A stretch of 64,000 nt of DNA from Gemmatimonadota bacterium (GCA_028877215.1 JAPPFJ010000008.1:186001-250000), one strand, 5' to 3'. Positions 8,927 through 18,036 are shown, counted from the stretch's first letter. Program-made: numbers and translations. Notes: generated by a model from the sequence alone, not told the origin.

Positions 8927-10258
8927 ATGGTCAGACTCGCGCTCATTTTGCTCTGTGTCTGTTTCGCGATGAACGGCAACACCGCGGCGCAGGAGACCTC
9001 GCCTGCCGACTTCGACGGAGATGGCGAAGTCAACTTCTCGGATTTCCTCATCTTCGCCCGTGGTTTCGGCAAGACGGACCAGGACGCGGACTTCGACGCC
9101 CGGCTGGACCTGAACGACAACGGCGCGGTCGATTTTCAGGACTTCCTTCTCTTCGCGCGGCAGTTCAGCGGCTCAACGCCGCCGGAAGACGCCACTAAGG
9201 AGCCGTTCGACCCCCCGCGCATTTACGTAGCGGATCAACTGGCGGATAGGGTCTTTGTCGTGGACACCGAGACCAATATGTTCGATCCCGGCCTATCGGT
9301 CACCATCAGGCAACCTCGCAGTGTGGCCTATTCATATCTAAACAGGCGCTTCTACGTTGCTGGCCTGGATTCGTTCTACGCACTCACCGAATCCAGCGAA
9401 ATCGACTACCAGTTGCCGTTACTGGATATGCCAGAAGTATCGGACGGTCATCCGGAGGCCCGAGGCGGAAGCCGGATGGTCCTGTCGCCGGACCAACAGC
9501 TGGCGTATCTCACCGAAGATGCTGCCGTGCAGGTCGAAGTCATCCACCTCAAGAACGCCGAATCGGCCGCGCTCATCCCGCTTTCGCGACAGCCTAGTGG
9601 CATTGCCATTAAACCAGATGGCAGCACCATCTATGTGGGACATGCGAATGACCCCTGGATCTCGGTTATCGATGGTCCCAGGCGTACGCTCGCGGATAGT
9701 ATTCAGTTGGATGGACGGGCCAACGGCCGGGTGGTCGTGTCTCCCGAGGGTGAGAGCATCTATACCGCCATTACGTTGGGCGCACCTGACCCCTCGGTCC
9801 AGATCGTATCGATCGACCCCGAGACCAAAGAGGTAATCGAGAGGATGGAGATTGCGCCGGATTCGACGACAATTGTCAACGAACTCAAGGCGTCAAAGGG
9901 CGGGGGGAAGCTCTACGCAACGGTACGGCGGGAGTTCATCGCGCCGAACGAGCCACTTGGGATCGCTGTTGACAGCTTTTTCCTGACTATAGATAGGAAA
10001 TCATTTGAATTAACGAGCGAAATCCCGATCAGGAGATCTGATGCTGTTTCCTTCGGAGTGATACGCGACGGCCGAACCGCATATGTCGCCACGCTGGATT
10101 TTTCGATTTTTGTCTGGCAACTCGTTGTACTTGACCTGGAAAACGACGCCAATCTGGGTGCCGCTCCTGTATCTTTCTTTACTCCATGGGACGTCAACGT
10201 CTACGGAGGCAAGGCAGCGTTGGGTCGCGCGTACTTTCCGGAGATTACCGTGTTCTGA
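8927..10258 (+). CDS. Secreted protein with dockerin-like EF-hands and YVTN-type propeller
   Basis: 443 residues. A signal peptide (about 1-22, ending near NTAAQ) is followed by two EF-hand-like calcium loops, DFDGDGEVNFSDF and DLNDNGAVDFQDF, each followed by FLLFAR-type helices. This pair resembles a dockerin type I module placed at the N-terminus. From residue about 90 onward there are repeated blades such as PRIYVADQLADRVFVVD and PSGIAIKPDGSTIYVG, typical of YVTN/NHL beta-propellers. GGAGG lies seven bases before ATG 8927. Likely exported, with calcium-dependent folding or docking; the ligand is unknown. Confidence 0.82.
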   Translation: MVRLALILLCVCFAMNGNTAAQETSPADFDGDGEVNFSDFLIFARGFGKTDQDADFDARLDLNDNGAVDFQDFLLFARQFSGSTPPEDATKEPFDPPRIYVADQLADRVFVVDTETNMFDPGLSVTIRQPRSVAYSYLNRRFYVAGLDSFYALTESSEIDYQLPLLDMPEVSDGHPEARGGSRMVLSPDQQLAYLTEDAAVQVEVIHLKNAESAALIPLSRQPSGIAIKPDGSTIYVGHANDPWISVIDGPRRTLADSIQLDGRANGRVVVSPEGESIYTAITLGAPDPSVQIVSIDPETKEVIERMEIAPDSTTIVNELKASKGGGKLYATVRREFIAPNEPLGIAVDSFFLTIDRKSFELTSEIPIRRSDAVSFGVIRDGRTAYVATLDFSIFVWQLVVLDLENDANLGAAPVSFFTPWDVNVYGGKAALGRAYFPEITVF

Positions 10259-10417
10259 ACGCCTCTGTCACGGGCCGGGGATGCCGGCGCGAGACCAATT
10301 GCCACCGGCGTGAGGCCGATCTGTCCGGGACGTATCGCACGAGGGTTTCGCCCGCCTTCGGACCGGAACGGGGATCCTGGCCATGTGTCCAATCTGTGAC
10401 TCAGGAGATGAAAGCCC

Positions 10418-10446
10418 TTGCAAACCGCCCCGAATTCCCGTAGATT
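10418..10446 (+). promoter_or_regulatory. Putative sigma-70 promoter of the dehydrogenase pair
   Basis: TTGCAA (10418-10423), a 17-base spacer, and TAGATT (10441-10446). Each hexamer has 4 of 6 consensus bases. An AT-rich stretch follows, and the first gene begins about 50 bases after the predicted start point. Confidence 0.4.
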
Positions 10447-10502
10447 TCTATATAGATAGATCTTGTAAATGATATGTCACCTATCGCAGAGGAGCGAGGA
10501 CA

Positions 10503-11558
10503 ATGCTTTCATCGCTTCTTCTTGAGCCCGGCCGTCTGGAACTGCGGGACGTCGACATCCCCAGCGCCGGTCCCGGTGAAGTGGTCGTCAGGGTGCGGTC
10601 CGCGCTGACGTGCGGCACCGAATTGAAGACATTCCGCCGCGGCCATCCCAAAATACCCACGCCAACACCGCTTGGGCATGAGTTCTCGGGCGATATCTAC
10701 GAGGTCGGCGAGGGCGTTACCAGATTCAAGCCGGGCGACCAGGTAATGACCGCGCCCACCGCGCCGTGCGGCGATTGCGTGGACTGCCGGAAGTCGCGTG
10801 AAAACCTCTGCCCGTACGCGATCGATGAAATGGTTTTCGGCGCCTTCGCGGAGTACGTCCGGGTACCGGCCCACGTCGTTCAGAACAATATGTTCAAGAA
10901 GCCCGCCTATCTTTCCTACGAGGAAGCGGCCATGCTGGAGCCGCTCTCGTGCGTGGTCTACGGCATGGACCAGGTACTGATGGGGCCGGACGCGACGGTG
11001 CTCATCATCGGCGCTGGCGCAATCGGATTGATGCACACGGCCGTCGTACACGCCTTCGGCGCCAGTCGCGTGATTGTCGCGGGCCGGCGGGAATACCGCC
11101 TCAGACTCGCCACGACGCTCGGCGCCGACGAGATTATAGACGTGGAAAAGGAAAACGCGATCGATCGCGTGATGGAGCTTACAGGCGGCATCGGCGCCGA
11201 CCTGGTGATCGAATGCACCGGCCAGCTCGCCGTCTGGGAGAGCACGCCCGACCTGGTTGCGAAGGGGGGAACGATCGTCCTGTTCGGCGGCCTCCCAAAG
11301 GGCACAGTCGCCACCTTCGACACGGCCCGCTTGCACTACGATCAGATTACGCTCAAGGGCGTGTTCCATTACAGCCGCAGCGCCGTAAAGAAGGCCTACC
11401 AGATGCTGGTCGACCGAAAGATCCACCTCAACGGCCTGATTTCCGGCACCTATTCACTGTCCGATCTGAAACACGTCTTCGAGCTTCTTCTTGAGAAGGG
11501 CAACGACGTAAAATTCGCTGTCGTTCCCTCCGAACCCAGCCCGGAAAAAGCCGGATGA
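10503..11558 (+). CDS. Zinc-dependent medium-chain alcohol dehydrogenase
   Basis: 351 residues, MDR superfamily resembling sorbitol and threonine dehydrogenases. Catalytic zinc ligands are the Cys in LTCGTELK and the His-Glu of PLGHEFSG. The structural zinc lobe has four Cys in PCGDCVDCRKSRENLC. The NAD(P) Rossmann glycines are in LIIGAGAIGLMH. It likely oxidises a polyol or sugar alcohol. The ribosome site is GGAGCGAGGA. Its TGA overlaps the ATG of a second zinc dehydrogenase, so the pair may catalyse linked steps of one sugar or polyol pathway. Confidence 0.9.
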   Translation: MLSSLLLEPGRLELRDVDIPSAGPGEVVVRVRSALTCGTELKTFRRGHPKIPTPTPLGHEFSGDIYEVGEGVTRFKPGDQVMTAPTAPCGDCVDCRKSRENLCPYAIDEMVFGAFAEYVRVPAHVVQNNMFKKPAYLSYEEAAMLEPLSCVVYGMDQVLMGPDATVLIIGAGAIGLMHTAVVHAFGASRVIVAGRREYRLRLATTLGADEIIDVEKENAIDRVMELTGGIGADLVIECTGQLAVWESTPDLVAKGGTIVLFGGLPKGTVATFDTARLHYDQITLKGVFHYSRSAVKKAYQMLVDRKIHLNGLISGTYSLSDLKHVFELLLEKGNDVKFAVVPSEPSPEKAG

Positions 11559-12598
11559 TGCGCGTAGCCCGTCTTTACGACTACGGCGACATCCGCATCG
11601 AAAAACAACCGATCCCCGAAATCGGGCCCGAAGACGCCCTCGTCAAGATGGCGGTATGCGGTATCTGCACGAGCGATACCCTGCCCTGGTACGTGCGACG
11701 CAAGGCGCCGATCGTTCTCGGGCACGAACCGGCCGGGACGATCGTCGACGTCGGCGCCAGGACCTCCGGTTTCTCACCGGGCGATCGGGTTTTTGTTCAC
11801 CATCATGCCCCCTGCATGCGCTGCCGTTTGTGCCGCCGGGGGCATTTTTCAATGTGCCCCACCTGGAAGGCCTCCGCGCTGGACCCCGGCGGACTCGCCG
11901 AATTCGTGCGCGTTCCGGGCCTCAACCTCGCAACGGATACCCTCAAGCTTCCGGCCTCGCTTTCCCTCGAAGACGGCGCGTTCGTGGAACCAACGGCCTG
12001 TGCGGTACAGGCGCTGAAGCGCCGCGCCCGCATGCGGCGGGGAGACCGCGTTCTCATCATTGGTATGGGCATTATGGGTCAGATTCTTGCCCTGGTCGCC
12101 AGGCACTACGGCGCATCCGCCGTGATTGCGGCCGACCTGGTGCCCTACCGGCTGGCGAAAGCCCGGGAACTTGGCGTCGACGCGGGCGTCGACGTTACAC
12201 GGGAGACCCTCGTCGATTCCGTTGCCGCCGCCACGGGAGGTGAACTGGCCGACGTGGTTGTGGTCGGCCCGGGCACGATAACGGCGATGGAGGCGGGGCT
12301 CTCGGCTGTGGGCGTGGGCGGGACGGTACTTCTGTTCACGCCGGCCGAACCCGGCCGGACCCTGACGGTCGATCCCTATGATCTGTATTCCAGGGACGTC
12401 ACGCTGACAGCCAGCTATTCGTGCGGTCCTCCGGACACCCTGGAAGCGCTCGACATCGTCGGCCTGGGAGTGGTGAGCGCGGAAAAACTCGTCACGCACC
12501 GCTTTTCCCTGGAAGAGACCGCCGCCGGCTTTCAGACCGTGGCCGATGCCGGGGAATCCATCAAGACCCTCGTCGTCATCGACGAGACACAGGCATAG
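11555..12598 (+). CDS. Zinc-dependent alcohol dehydrogenase, second of pair
   Basis: 347 residues, a paralogue of the preceding gene. The catalytic zinc site is Cys in VCGICTSD and His-Glu in VLGHEPAG. Structural zinc Cys are in PCMRCRLCRRGHFSMC, and the Rossmann motif is LIIGMGIMGQIL. ATG 11555 overlaps the previous stop; a second ATG at 11558 is equally possible. The two genes share only family-level similarity, suggesting different substrates. A MITE-like repeat lies 32 bases after the stop. Confidence 0.9.
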   Translation: MMRVARLYDYGDIRIEKQPIPEIGPEDALVKMAVCGICTSDTLPWYVRRKAPIVLGHEPAGTIVDVGARTSGFSPGDRVFVHHHAPCMRCRLCRRGHFSMCPTWKASALDPGGLAEFVRVPGLNLATDTLKLPASLSLEDGAFVEPTACAVQALKRRARMRRGDRVLIIGMGIMGQILALVARHYGASAVIAADLVPYRLAKARELGVDAGVDVTRETLVDSVAAATGGELADVVVVGPGTITAMEAGLSAVGVGGTVLLFTPAEPGRTLTVDPYDLYSRDVTLTASYSCGPPDTLEALDIVGLGVVSAEKLVTHRFSLEETAAGFQTVADAGESIKTLVVIDETQA

Positions 12599-12630
12599 CG
12601 TTCAGTCCCGTAAACAGGTCGCCGAATTAG

Positions 12631-12776
12631 CAGTCCGTTGATAAAGTCGCTCTGCAGGCGAGGCCGAAGACAAGGCGCGCAACCGAGTCCCATCGAGCGA
12701 TTCGGCGAGGGCGCGCAACGCAGTATTTCGACCGCAAGTGCCGGACGCAGCCCGGATGGGCTTTTTCAACGGGCTG
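12631..12776 (+). repeat. MITE-like dispersed repeat, family 1, copy 2
   Basis: 146 bp with near-inverted ends, CAGTCCGTTGATAAAG and CTTTTTCAACGGGCTG. It is nearly identical to the reverse complement of the 146-bp copy at 41272-41417. Flanks are TTAG (12627-12630) and TCAG (12777-12780), a possible 4-bp target duplication with one mismatch. 12777-12903 shows no further feature. Confidence 0.88.
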
Positions 12777-12903
12777 TCAGGGCTGCGGTCGTTGCGGATT
12801 CGATTCAAGCCTGTTTTTTCCTATCCCGTATCTGTCAGTTGTTTCGTCCGCCAGGGTTCCACCCTGCAATTCATGGCTCTTCGTTTTCAGAAAGGATACC
12901 GGC

Positions 12904-13095
12904 ATGCCCTACGTCAATGTCAAAATGCTAGACGGCCGCACGAACGACCAGAAACGCGAACTGGCCAGGGCCATCACAGACGCCCTTGAAAACATCTGCG
13001 GAGCAAAACCGGATGGCACCATGGTCGTCATCGAGGAAGTGGCACGCGACCACTGGGCCGTCGGCGGCGTACTGATTTCAGACCGGGACGGATAA
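12904..13095 (+). CDS. 4-oxalocrotonate tautomerase family protein
   Basis: 63 residues, exactly the size of the small tautomerases. After Met removal the catalytic Pro-1 is present (MPYVNVKM). The family works as hexamers that ketonise enols, classically 2-hydroxymuconate in aromatic degradation, but no catabolic partners are nearby. The mid-chain RELARAITDAL helix and the late hydrophobic strand with WAVGGV fit the beta-alpha-beta fold. The ribosome site AAAGGA is seven bases before the ATG. Confidence 0.9.
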   Translation: MPYVNVKMLDGRTNDQKRELARAITDALENICGAKPDGTMVVIEEVARDHWAVGGVLISDRDG

Positions 13096-13189
13096 TCCGC
13101 GAAAACGCCGTCATTGCGCGGACACGCCGGCGCGACGTTTGGCGTTGCGGTCCCGGTATGCCAGAAGCCCGATTAACCCGCGTTTGATC

Positions 13190-13218
13190 TTGACAGGAAT
13201 ATGCGGGCCGCCTATATT
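13190..13218 (+). promoter_or_regulatory. Strong sigma-70 promoter of the TPR gene
   Basis: TTGACA (13190-13195), a spacer of exactly 17 bases and TATATT (13213-13218) give 11 of 12 consensus matches, the best sigma-70 match I noticed here. The predicted leader is about 130 bases. Confidence 0.75.
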
Positions 13219-13353
13219 GCACCGATCCGCAGTTTGATTCGCTAAAAGCGGTACGATTGCCGATCGGCGCCAGCATTGGCTTGAGCCGTGCGCCGTGGCT
13301 TTTGCTCTTGTCGGCGGCAACCGCGAGACGTCGAAAAAAGAAAGGGGAAGGCT

Positions 13354-14592
13354 TTGAACCCTATAATGCGATTCCTTCGCCAGGCGGGCATTCCGTTTCT
13401 CGCACTTCTCGTGTTGGCCTCTCTCGGGACCGCGCCCCCGGAGGCGTTGGCGAAAAAGAAGAAGATCACGAAGGGAGACGCCAAGATTGCCAAGCGGTCC
13501 GCCCACCTCTACGTCAGCCAGCGCCTGTTCGACAAGGCCCTGGCCCAGTTGCTGATCGTCATCGAAGGCGACCCCAATGACGTACAGGCGCATTTCATGC
13601 TGGGCGAGATTTACTCAGAGAAGAACATGCAGGACGAAATGAGGAAGGAATTCGAGTGGGTCCTGGGTACCAAGAAAGGCAAGAAAAAATACGCCAAGAA
13701 AATCCAGCCCTACCTGGACATGTGGTGGAGCCGTAACTACAATAACGCCGTACGGGCGATCGGCGCGGAAGACTTCGGCGCGGCCATCGAATCACTTCAG
13801 AAAGCAATCGCACTCGCGCCGGAGAAGCCTATGTCCTATCAGGCGCTGGGAGTGGCCTACCTGAACATGGGTCAGGCGCAGGCCGGCATCGACGCCTACG
13901 AAAAGGCGGTCGAGCTCGACAGCACGGAAGCATCCTCGTTCGTCAATCTGGGTCGGGCGTATATGAATCTCAAGAATTACGAAGAAGCCAAGCAGTGCTT
14001 CGCCAGGGCCCATAAACTGGCTCCCGATAACGCCGGCTACCTCAACGACCTCGCCCGCGCGCAACAGTTCAACGGCGACACCGCGGCCGCTCTCGAATCC
14101 GCGGAGAAGGCCCTGGCCATCGAACCCGAAAACGTGGACGTTTCGCAGATGGCCGGACAGATGCACCTGTTGGGCGGCAACTACGAAAAGGCTGCCGAAC
14201 TTCTGGAGACCGTGGCCGCTCAGAAGCCGGAAGACGTGGATAACCTGTTCAATCTCGCGGAGTGTTACAGGAATCTCGGAAGGGTCGACGAGGCCGTCAA
14301 TCTGTTCCTCAAGAGCGTCCAGGCCAATCCGCAGGACGCCGACGCGTGGTTCCGGCTGGGCCGGATTTACGAAAAACAGGAAAAGTACAAGGATTCCATC
14401 GAGGCATTGAAGATGGTCGTAAGCATCAGACCCACCAGCGTCCAGGGCTGGCAGGCGCTGTCCCGGTCGTGGGCCCTGCTTTCGAAGGAGCAGTCTGATG
14501 CCGGTATGGACGATGCGGCTTCGGAAAGCGCAAAGAACGCCGAAGAGGCGTATAATATGAGTACGAGCCTGCAAGGTCAGGCCGGTGAGTGA
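13354..14592 (+). CDS. Exported tetratricopeptide-repeat protein
   Basis: 412 residues. An N-terminal hydrophobic stretch (FLALLVLASLGTA) ending near EALAKK looks like a Sec signal. A basic linker is followed by about eight or nine 34-residue TPR units, for example KPMSYQALGVAYLNMGQAQ and ASSFVNLGRAYMNLKNYEEA. These form a superhelical protein-interaction scaffold, probably in the periplasm. TTG 13354 was chosen because AAGGGG lies six bases upstream; ATG 13366 is the alternative but is 14 bases or more from the site. The stop overlaps the extended frame of the next gene, so the two are probably cotranscribed. Confidence 0.82.
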   Translation: MNPIMRFLRQAGIPFLALLVLASLGTAPPEALAKKKKITKGDAKIAKRSAHLYVSQRLFDKALAQLLIVIEGDPNDVQAHFMLGEIYSEKNMQDEMRKEFEWVLGTKKGKKKYAKKIQPYLDMWWSRNYNNAVRAIGAEDFGAAIESLQKAIALAPEKPMSYQALGVAYLNMGQAQAGIDAYEKAVELDSTEASSFVNLGRAYMNLKNYEEAKQCFARAHKLAPDNAGYLNDLARAQQFNGDTAAALESAEKALAIEPENVDVSQMAGQMHLLGGNYEKAAELLETVAAQKPEDVDNLFNLAECYRNLGRVDEAVNLFLKSVQANPQDADAWFRLGRIYEKQEKYKDSIEALKMVVSIRPTSVQGWQALSRSWALLSKEQSDAGMDDAASESAKNAEEAYNMSTSLQGQAGE

Positions 14593-14620
14593 ATCAGACG
14601 AACCCCCGGGAGAAAAGCGG

Positions 14621-15631
14621 ATGTATCTGACGGAGGAAAAAGTAGCCGTTCTGGGCGCGGCGGGAGCCATCGGCTCAAATCTCGCCCAGACCCTGCTGGC
14701 GTCGGGAACCGCCCGCAGGGTATCCATGTACGATCCGTTCGAACCAGGGCTGGAAGGGGCCGCGGAAGAAATCTGGCACTGCGGATTTCCGGGAGCGAAC
14801 GTCACCTGGACCGCGGACGTCGCCGAAGCCCTTGCCGGCGCCAGCTATGTGATCAGTTCGGGCGGCGCCCCCAGAAAGGAAGGGATGACGCGCGAAGACC
14901 TCACCCGCGATAACGGACTGATCGCGAAGCAACTCGGTCTCGACATCAAACAGCATTGCCCCGATTGCAAATTCGTCATTATCATCTTCAACCCCGCCGA
15001 TATTACAGGGCTCACCACGCTGGTGCATTCCGGGCTTCCGGCCGGCCGGGTGTCCACCCTCGCCGCCCTGGACAGCACGCGGCTGCAGACAGCGTTGGCC
15101 CAGCATTTCAGGATTCAGCAGGACCGCGTGACCGGCTGCAAGACCTACGGAGGTCACGGCGAGTCGATGGCCGTGTTCAAGGGCGGCACCGCCGTGGACG
15201 GGATACCACTCACGGATATACTGGCGGGTGAATCCGTAAACGGCATCGGCCTGACAACGGAAGCGTGGAGCGGGATCCAGGCCCACGTGACCGGCGGCGG
15301 CGCCCGGATCATCCAGTTGCGGGGACGTTCGTCCTTCCAGTCACCCGCACAGCAGAGCGTCTTCATGTTGAGGGGGCTCTTCGGCGAACCCTACGACTGG
15401 CCCTGCGGCGCTTACGTCAACAATGGCGAATTCAGCAACATTATGATGGCCATGCCTGCGACCCTTTCGGCAGACGGCGTAACCGGCAGCATGCCTGAGG
15501 GAACGGAGGAAGATCTGCATGCGTTGAGGAATTCCTACGCGCACCTGGTCGGATTGCGGGCCGAAATCATCGCTGAGGGCATCCTGCCGCCGCTGGCCGA
15601 ATGGGGAAGCAGCAACCCGAATCTGGTATAG
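14621..15631 (+). CDS. Malate/lactate dehydrogenase family protein
   Basis: 336 residues. The NAD-binding glycine motif is LGAAGAIGSN near the N-terminus. Substrate-binding arginines lie in GGAPRKEGMTREDL. The catalytic His is in KTYGGHGESMAVF, with Asp expected upstream. It interconverts a 2-hydroxy acid and 2-oxo acid; the substrate-specificity loop (PRKEG) differs from classic malate dehydrogenase, so lactate versus malate is unresolved. ATG 14621 has GGGAG eight bases upstream. A GTG at 14585 would add twelve residues with a weaker site. A strong terminator follows. Confidence 0.85.
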   Translation: MYLTEEKVAVLGAAGAIGSNLAQTLLASGTARRVSMYDPFEPGLEGAAEEIWHCGFPGANVTWTADVAEALAGASYVISSGGAPRKEGMTREDLTRDNGLIAKQLGLDIKQHCPDCKFVIIIFNPADITGLTTLVHSGLPAGRVSTLAALDSTRLQTALAQHFRIQQDRVTGCKTYGGHGESMAVFKGGTAVDGIPLTDILAGESVNGIGLTTEAWSGIQAHVTGGGARIIQLRGRSSFQSPAQQSVFMLRGLFGEPYDWPCGAYVNNGEFSNIMMAMPATLSADGVTGSMPEGTEEDLHALRNSYAHLVGLRAEIIAEGILPPLAEWGSSNPNLV

Positions 15632-15655
15632 CACCGCTAACGATACCGCACATTG

Positions 15656-15684
15656 AAGGGGCACCCCTCGGGTTGCCCCTTTTC
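15656..15684 (+). terminator. Intrinsic terminator after the dehydrogenase
   Basis: AAGGGGCA (15656-15663) pairs perfectly with TGCCCCTT (15674-15681), with a 10-base loop and a short T tail. It ends the TPR-dehydrogenase unit. Confidence 0.75.
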
Positions 15685-15788
15685 GTTTGCCGCGCTTCGG
15701 CTTTTTCGTTATTTTCCGGCCGCATCCTGCCGACCGCGGATCTCTTGTTGTTTCCACCGTAGAGGAACCTCTGTCCGCACCATACGAC

Positions 15789-16919
15789 ATGCTCGTCAAG
15801 GGCGGTACGGTAATCGACCCGGCGCAGGATCTGCACGCCGTACGGGACGTGGCCATAGCGGCGGGGCGCATCGCCGCGCTCGACAGAGAGATCTACGAAG
15901 AGACGGCGCAGACCGTGATCGACGCCGCCGGCTACCTGGTAACGCCCGGTCTGATCGATCTGCACGTCCACGTCTGGTGGGGAGTATCGCACTTCGGCGT
16001 GGAACCGGACCCCACCTGCCTGGCGAGGGGCGTGACGACCGTATACGACACCGGTTCCTCGGGCGCCGACACGTTTCCCGGATTCAAGAAGTACGTGATC
16101 GACGCCAGCGCCACCCGGATCAAGGCCTTTCTGCACGTCTCGTCCCAGGGCCTGTTGACCGCCGACGTCGGCGAACTCACAGATCTTCGTTATGCCGACG
16201 TGGACCGCGCCGTGCGGACGTGCGAGGCGTACCGTGACGACATTATCGGCGTCAAGATCAGAATGTCTAAGGGCCTGGTGGGTGAGAACGGCAGAGAATG
16301 CCTGAATCGGGCGTGCGAGATACGCGACGCTACCGGTCTCCCGTTGATGGTCCATCCCAACGCGAGCCCGGTGTCTTTCGACGACATGATGGACGCCCTG
16401 CAACCCGGAGATATCGTCACCCACTGTTTTCACCAGAGCGACACCGGCATTCTGGATGATTCCGGCGCGGTCCGTCCCGCAGCGCGCAGCGCAGTGGAAG
16501 ACGGAATTCTGTTCGACGTGGGCCATGGGCAGGGCAGCTTCGTTTTCGACGTTGCAGAGGCCGCGATGTCTCAGGATTTTCCGCCGGACACGATCTCCAG
16601 CGACCTCCACGTCTACAATCTGAATGGGCCTGTGTACGACCTTGTCACCACCGTCTCCAAGTTTCTCTTCCTGGGCCTTTCGCTGGAAGAGGCCATCGAG
16701 AAGGTGACGGCGGCTCCCGCGCGCGCCATGGGTGTGCTTGGCGAAATCGGCACCCTGCGGCCCGGCGCGAAAGCAGACATGGCCATCCTCGAACTCAAGG
16801 CGGGCAGCTTCGAATTCACCGATACCCGCGACCGCACCCGTCAGGCCGGACAGAAACTCGAAGCGGTTTCCACCATCCGCGCGGGCCGTCTGTACGCGCC
16901 GTCGGCTTTCGAAGATTAA
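15789..16919 (+). CDS. Amidohydrolase/deacetylase family metallohydrolase
   Basis: 376 residues, a TIM-barrel amidohydrolase with a composite beta-sandwich. The first metal site HVH appears in GLIDLHVHVWWG. Lys in DIIGVKIRMS is a likely bridging carboxy-lysine, and later metal His residues are in LMVHPN and VTHCFHQ, with the final Asp in ISSDLHVYN. It resembles the Atu3266-type subfamily that deacetylates N-acyl-D-amino acids or mandelate esters. ATG 15789 lacks a ribosome site; an in-frame CTG at 15771 has GAGG five bases upstream and would add SAPYD, typical of the family N-terminus. With the next two genes it suggests D-amino-acid catabolism. Confidence 0.85.
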   Translation: MLVKGGTVIDPAQDLHAVRDVAIAAGRIAALDREIYEETAQTVIDAAGYLVTPGLIDLHVHVWWGVSHFGVEPDPTCLARGVTTVYDTGSSGADTFPGFKKYVIDASATRIKAFLHVSSQGLLTADVGELTDLRYADVDRAVRTCEAYRDDIIGVKIRMSKGLVGENGRECLNRACEIRDATGLPLMVHPNASPVSFDDMMDALQPGDIVTHCFHQSDTGILDDSGAVRPAARSAVEDGILFDVGHGQGSFVFDVAEAAMSQDFPPDTISSDLHVYNLNGPVYDLVTTVSKFLFLGLSLEEAIEKVTAAPARAMGVLGEIGTLRPGAKADMAILELKAGSFEFTDTRDRTRQAGQKLEAVSTIRAGRLYAPSAFED

Positions 16920-17047
16920 CCATGATTCGTAAGTTTTCGTTGGCGCTAAATCGAATGTGTGCAAGTTGATAAAGGCGATTAAACTGCGGATTTCCAGGAA
17001 ACACCAGGTTACTGGACGTGTTCGTGACCTCTCCTCCCATCCCCTCG

Positions 17048-17232
17048 GAAGCGGGTAGACGGGAGAGATTTCCTGCCTTGTGGAGTCTCTTCTCCTGCCG
17101 GAGGCAAGAAGGAATAAAGGATCGGGCAAGGGTTTCTTCTACCGTCTTCCCTCTACCCTCTACCCTCTACCCTCTACCTTCATTCAGGCTTTTTGTGGCC
17201 AAATCGACTGTTGTCTGTTTTCGATATGAGGC
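17048..17232 (+). repeat. Heptamer-bounded dispersed element, copy A
   Basis: It fills most of the 335-bp gap 16920-17253. The left arm is GGGTAGACGGGAGA. The core (about 17070-17130) contains TGCCGGAGGCAAG. The right arm is a CCCTCTA heptamer tandem (17148-17178), then a tail ATTCAGGCTTTTTGTGGCC. The arms are inverted relative to each other. Related copies are at 20187-20328 and 60628-60895. Confidence 0.75.
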
Positions 17233-17253
17233 TAACACCGGAGAGAGATTTTC

Positions 17254-18036
17254 ATGAATATCATCGTACTGTGCGACCTTGAAGGCGCCGCCGGCGTTGT
17301 CGACTTTCATACGCAGACCTATGACGAGACGCGATACAACGACCAGGCGAAGAACCTGTCCACCCTCGAAGTCAATGCGCTTGTGGACGGCGCCCTGGAA
17401 GGCGGAGCCGAGCAGGTCATCGTCCTTGACGGACACGGCAGCGGGGGAATCAACATCGAGCTGATACACTACGAAGCAAGGGTCATGTTCGGCCGTCCGC
17501 TGGTTTCCGCGTGGGATCTCGGCATTGACTTCGACGCCATGTTCCTGTATGGCCACCACGCGATGGAGAACACGCCGGCGGGCGTGCTGTGCCACAGCTG
17601 GAGTTCTCGCGCTATTTCCAACTGCTGGCTGAATGGCGAGCTCATCGGCGAAATCGGGTTCAACATCGCAAACGCCGGGGAGGCGGGCGTTCCCACGGCG
17701 TTTATCAGCGGCGACCGGGCGGCCGTGGACGAAGCGCGGGCGTACGTGGGAAATATCGAAGGCGTTACCGTCAAGGAAGGGCTCAGCCGTACCGCGGCCC
17801 TCACACTTTCTCCCGCAAAAGCCCGGGACCTCATCCGTGAAGGCGCAAAGAAGGCAATGGGCCGCATCGGGGAATTCGAGCCTTACCGTGTTGCGGGTCC
17901 CTACACGTTTGAGACGGAATACAGGGCCGAATCCAGCGCGGCGTCCAAAGCGTCCAGCCCCGGCGTCGAGCGCGTCGATACCCACACCGTCAGGATAACC
18001 GGCGACACCCTCGCCGGGATCGCAGAAAGAAAATAA
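17254..18036 (+). CDS. M55 family D-aminopeptidase (DppA-like)
   Basis: 260 residues, the family length. Zinc ligands known from B. subtilis DppA are matched: D8 and E10 in CDLEGAAG, H61 in LDGHGSGG, the His pair at 101-102 in YGHHAMEN, and Glu in LNGELIGEIG. The family hydrolyses N-terminal D-residues, typically D-Ala peptides from cell-wall turnover. No signal peptide, so cytoplasmic. Ribosome site GGAGAGA. It lies between the amidohydrolase and a D-threonine-aldolase-like gene (23-bp spacing to the latter), consistent with one D-amino-acid pathway. Confidence 0.92.
   Translation: MNIIVLCDLEGAAGVVDFHTQTYDETRYNDQAKNLSTLEVNALVDGALEGGAEQVIVLDGHGSGGINIELIHYEARVMFGRPLVSAWDLGIDFDAMFLYGHHAMENTPAGVLCHSWSSRAISNCWLNGELIGEIGFNIANAGEAGVPTAFISGDRAAVDEARAYVGNIEGVTVKEGLSRTAALTLSPAKARDLIREGAKKAMGRIGEFEPYRVAGPYTFETEYRAESSAASKASSPGVERVDTHTVRITGDTLAGIAERK

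Noticed and set aside
15567-17129. 520-residue open frame on the minus strand
   Set aside because: Antisense to the amidohydrolase, whose metal-ligand motifs are all present on the plus strand.
17148-17178. CCCTCTA tandem considered as a CRISPR-like array
   Set aside because: The units are 7 bases and contiguous, without spacers or cas genes; it is a microsatellite.
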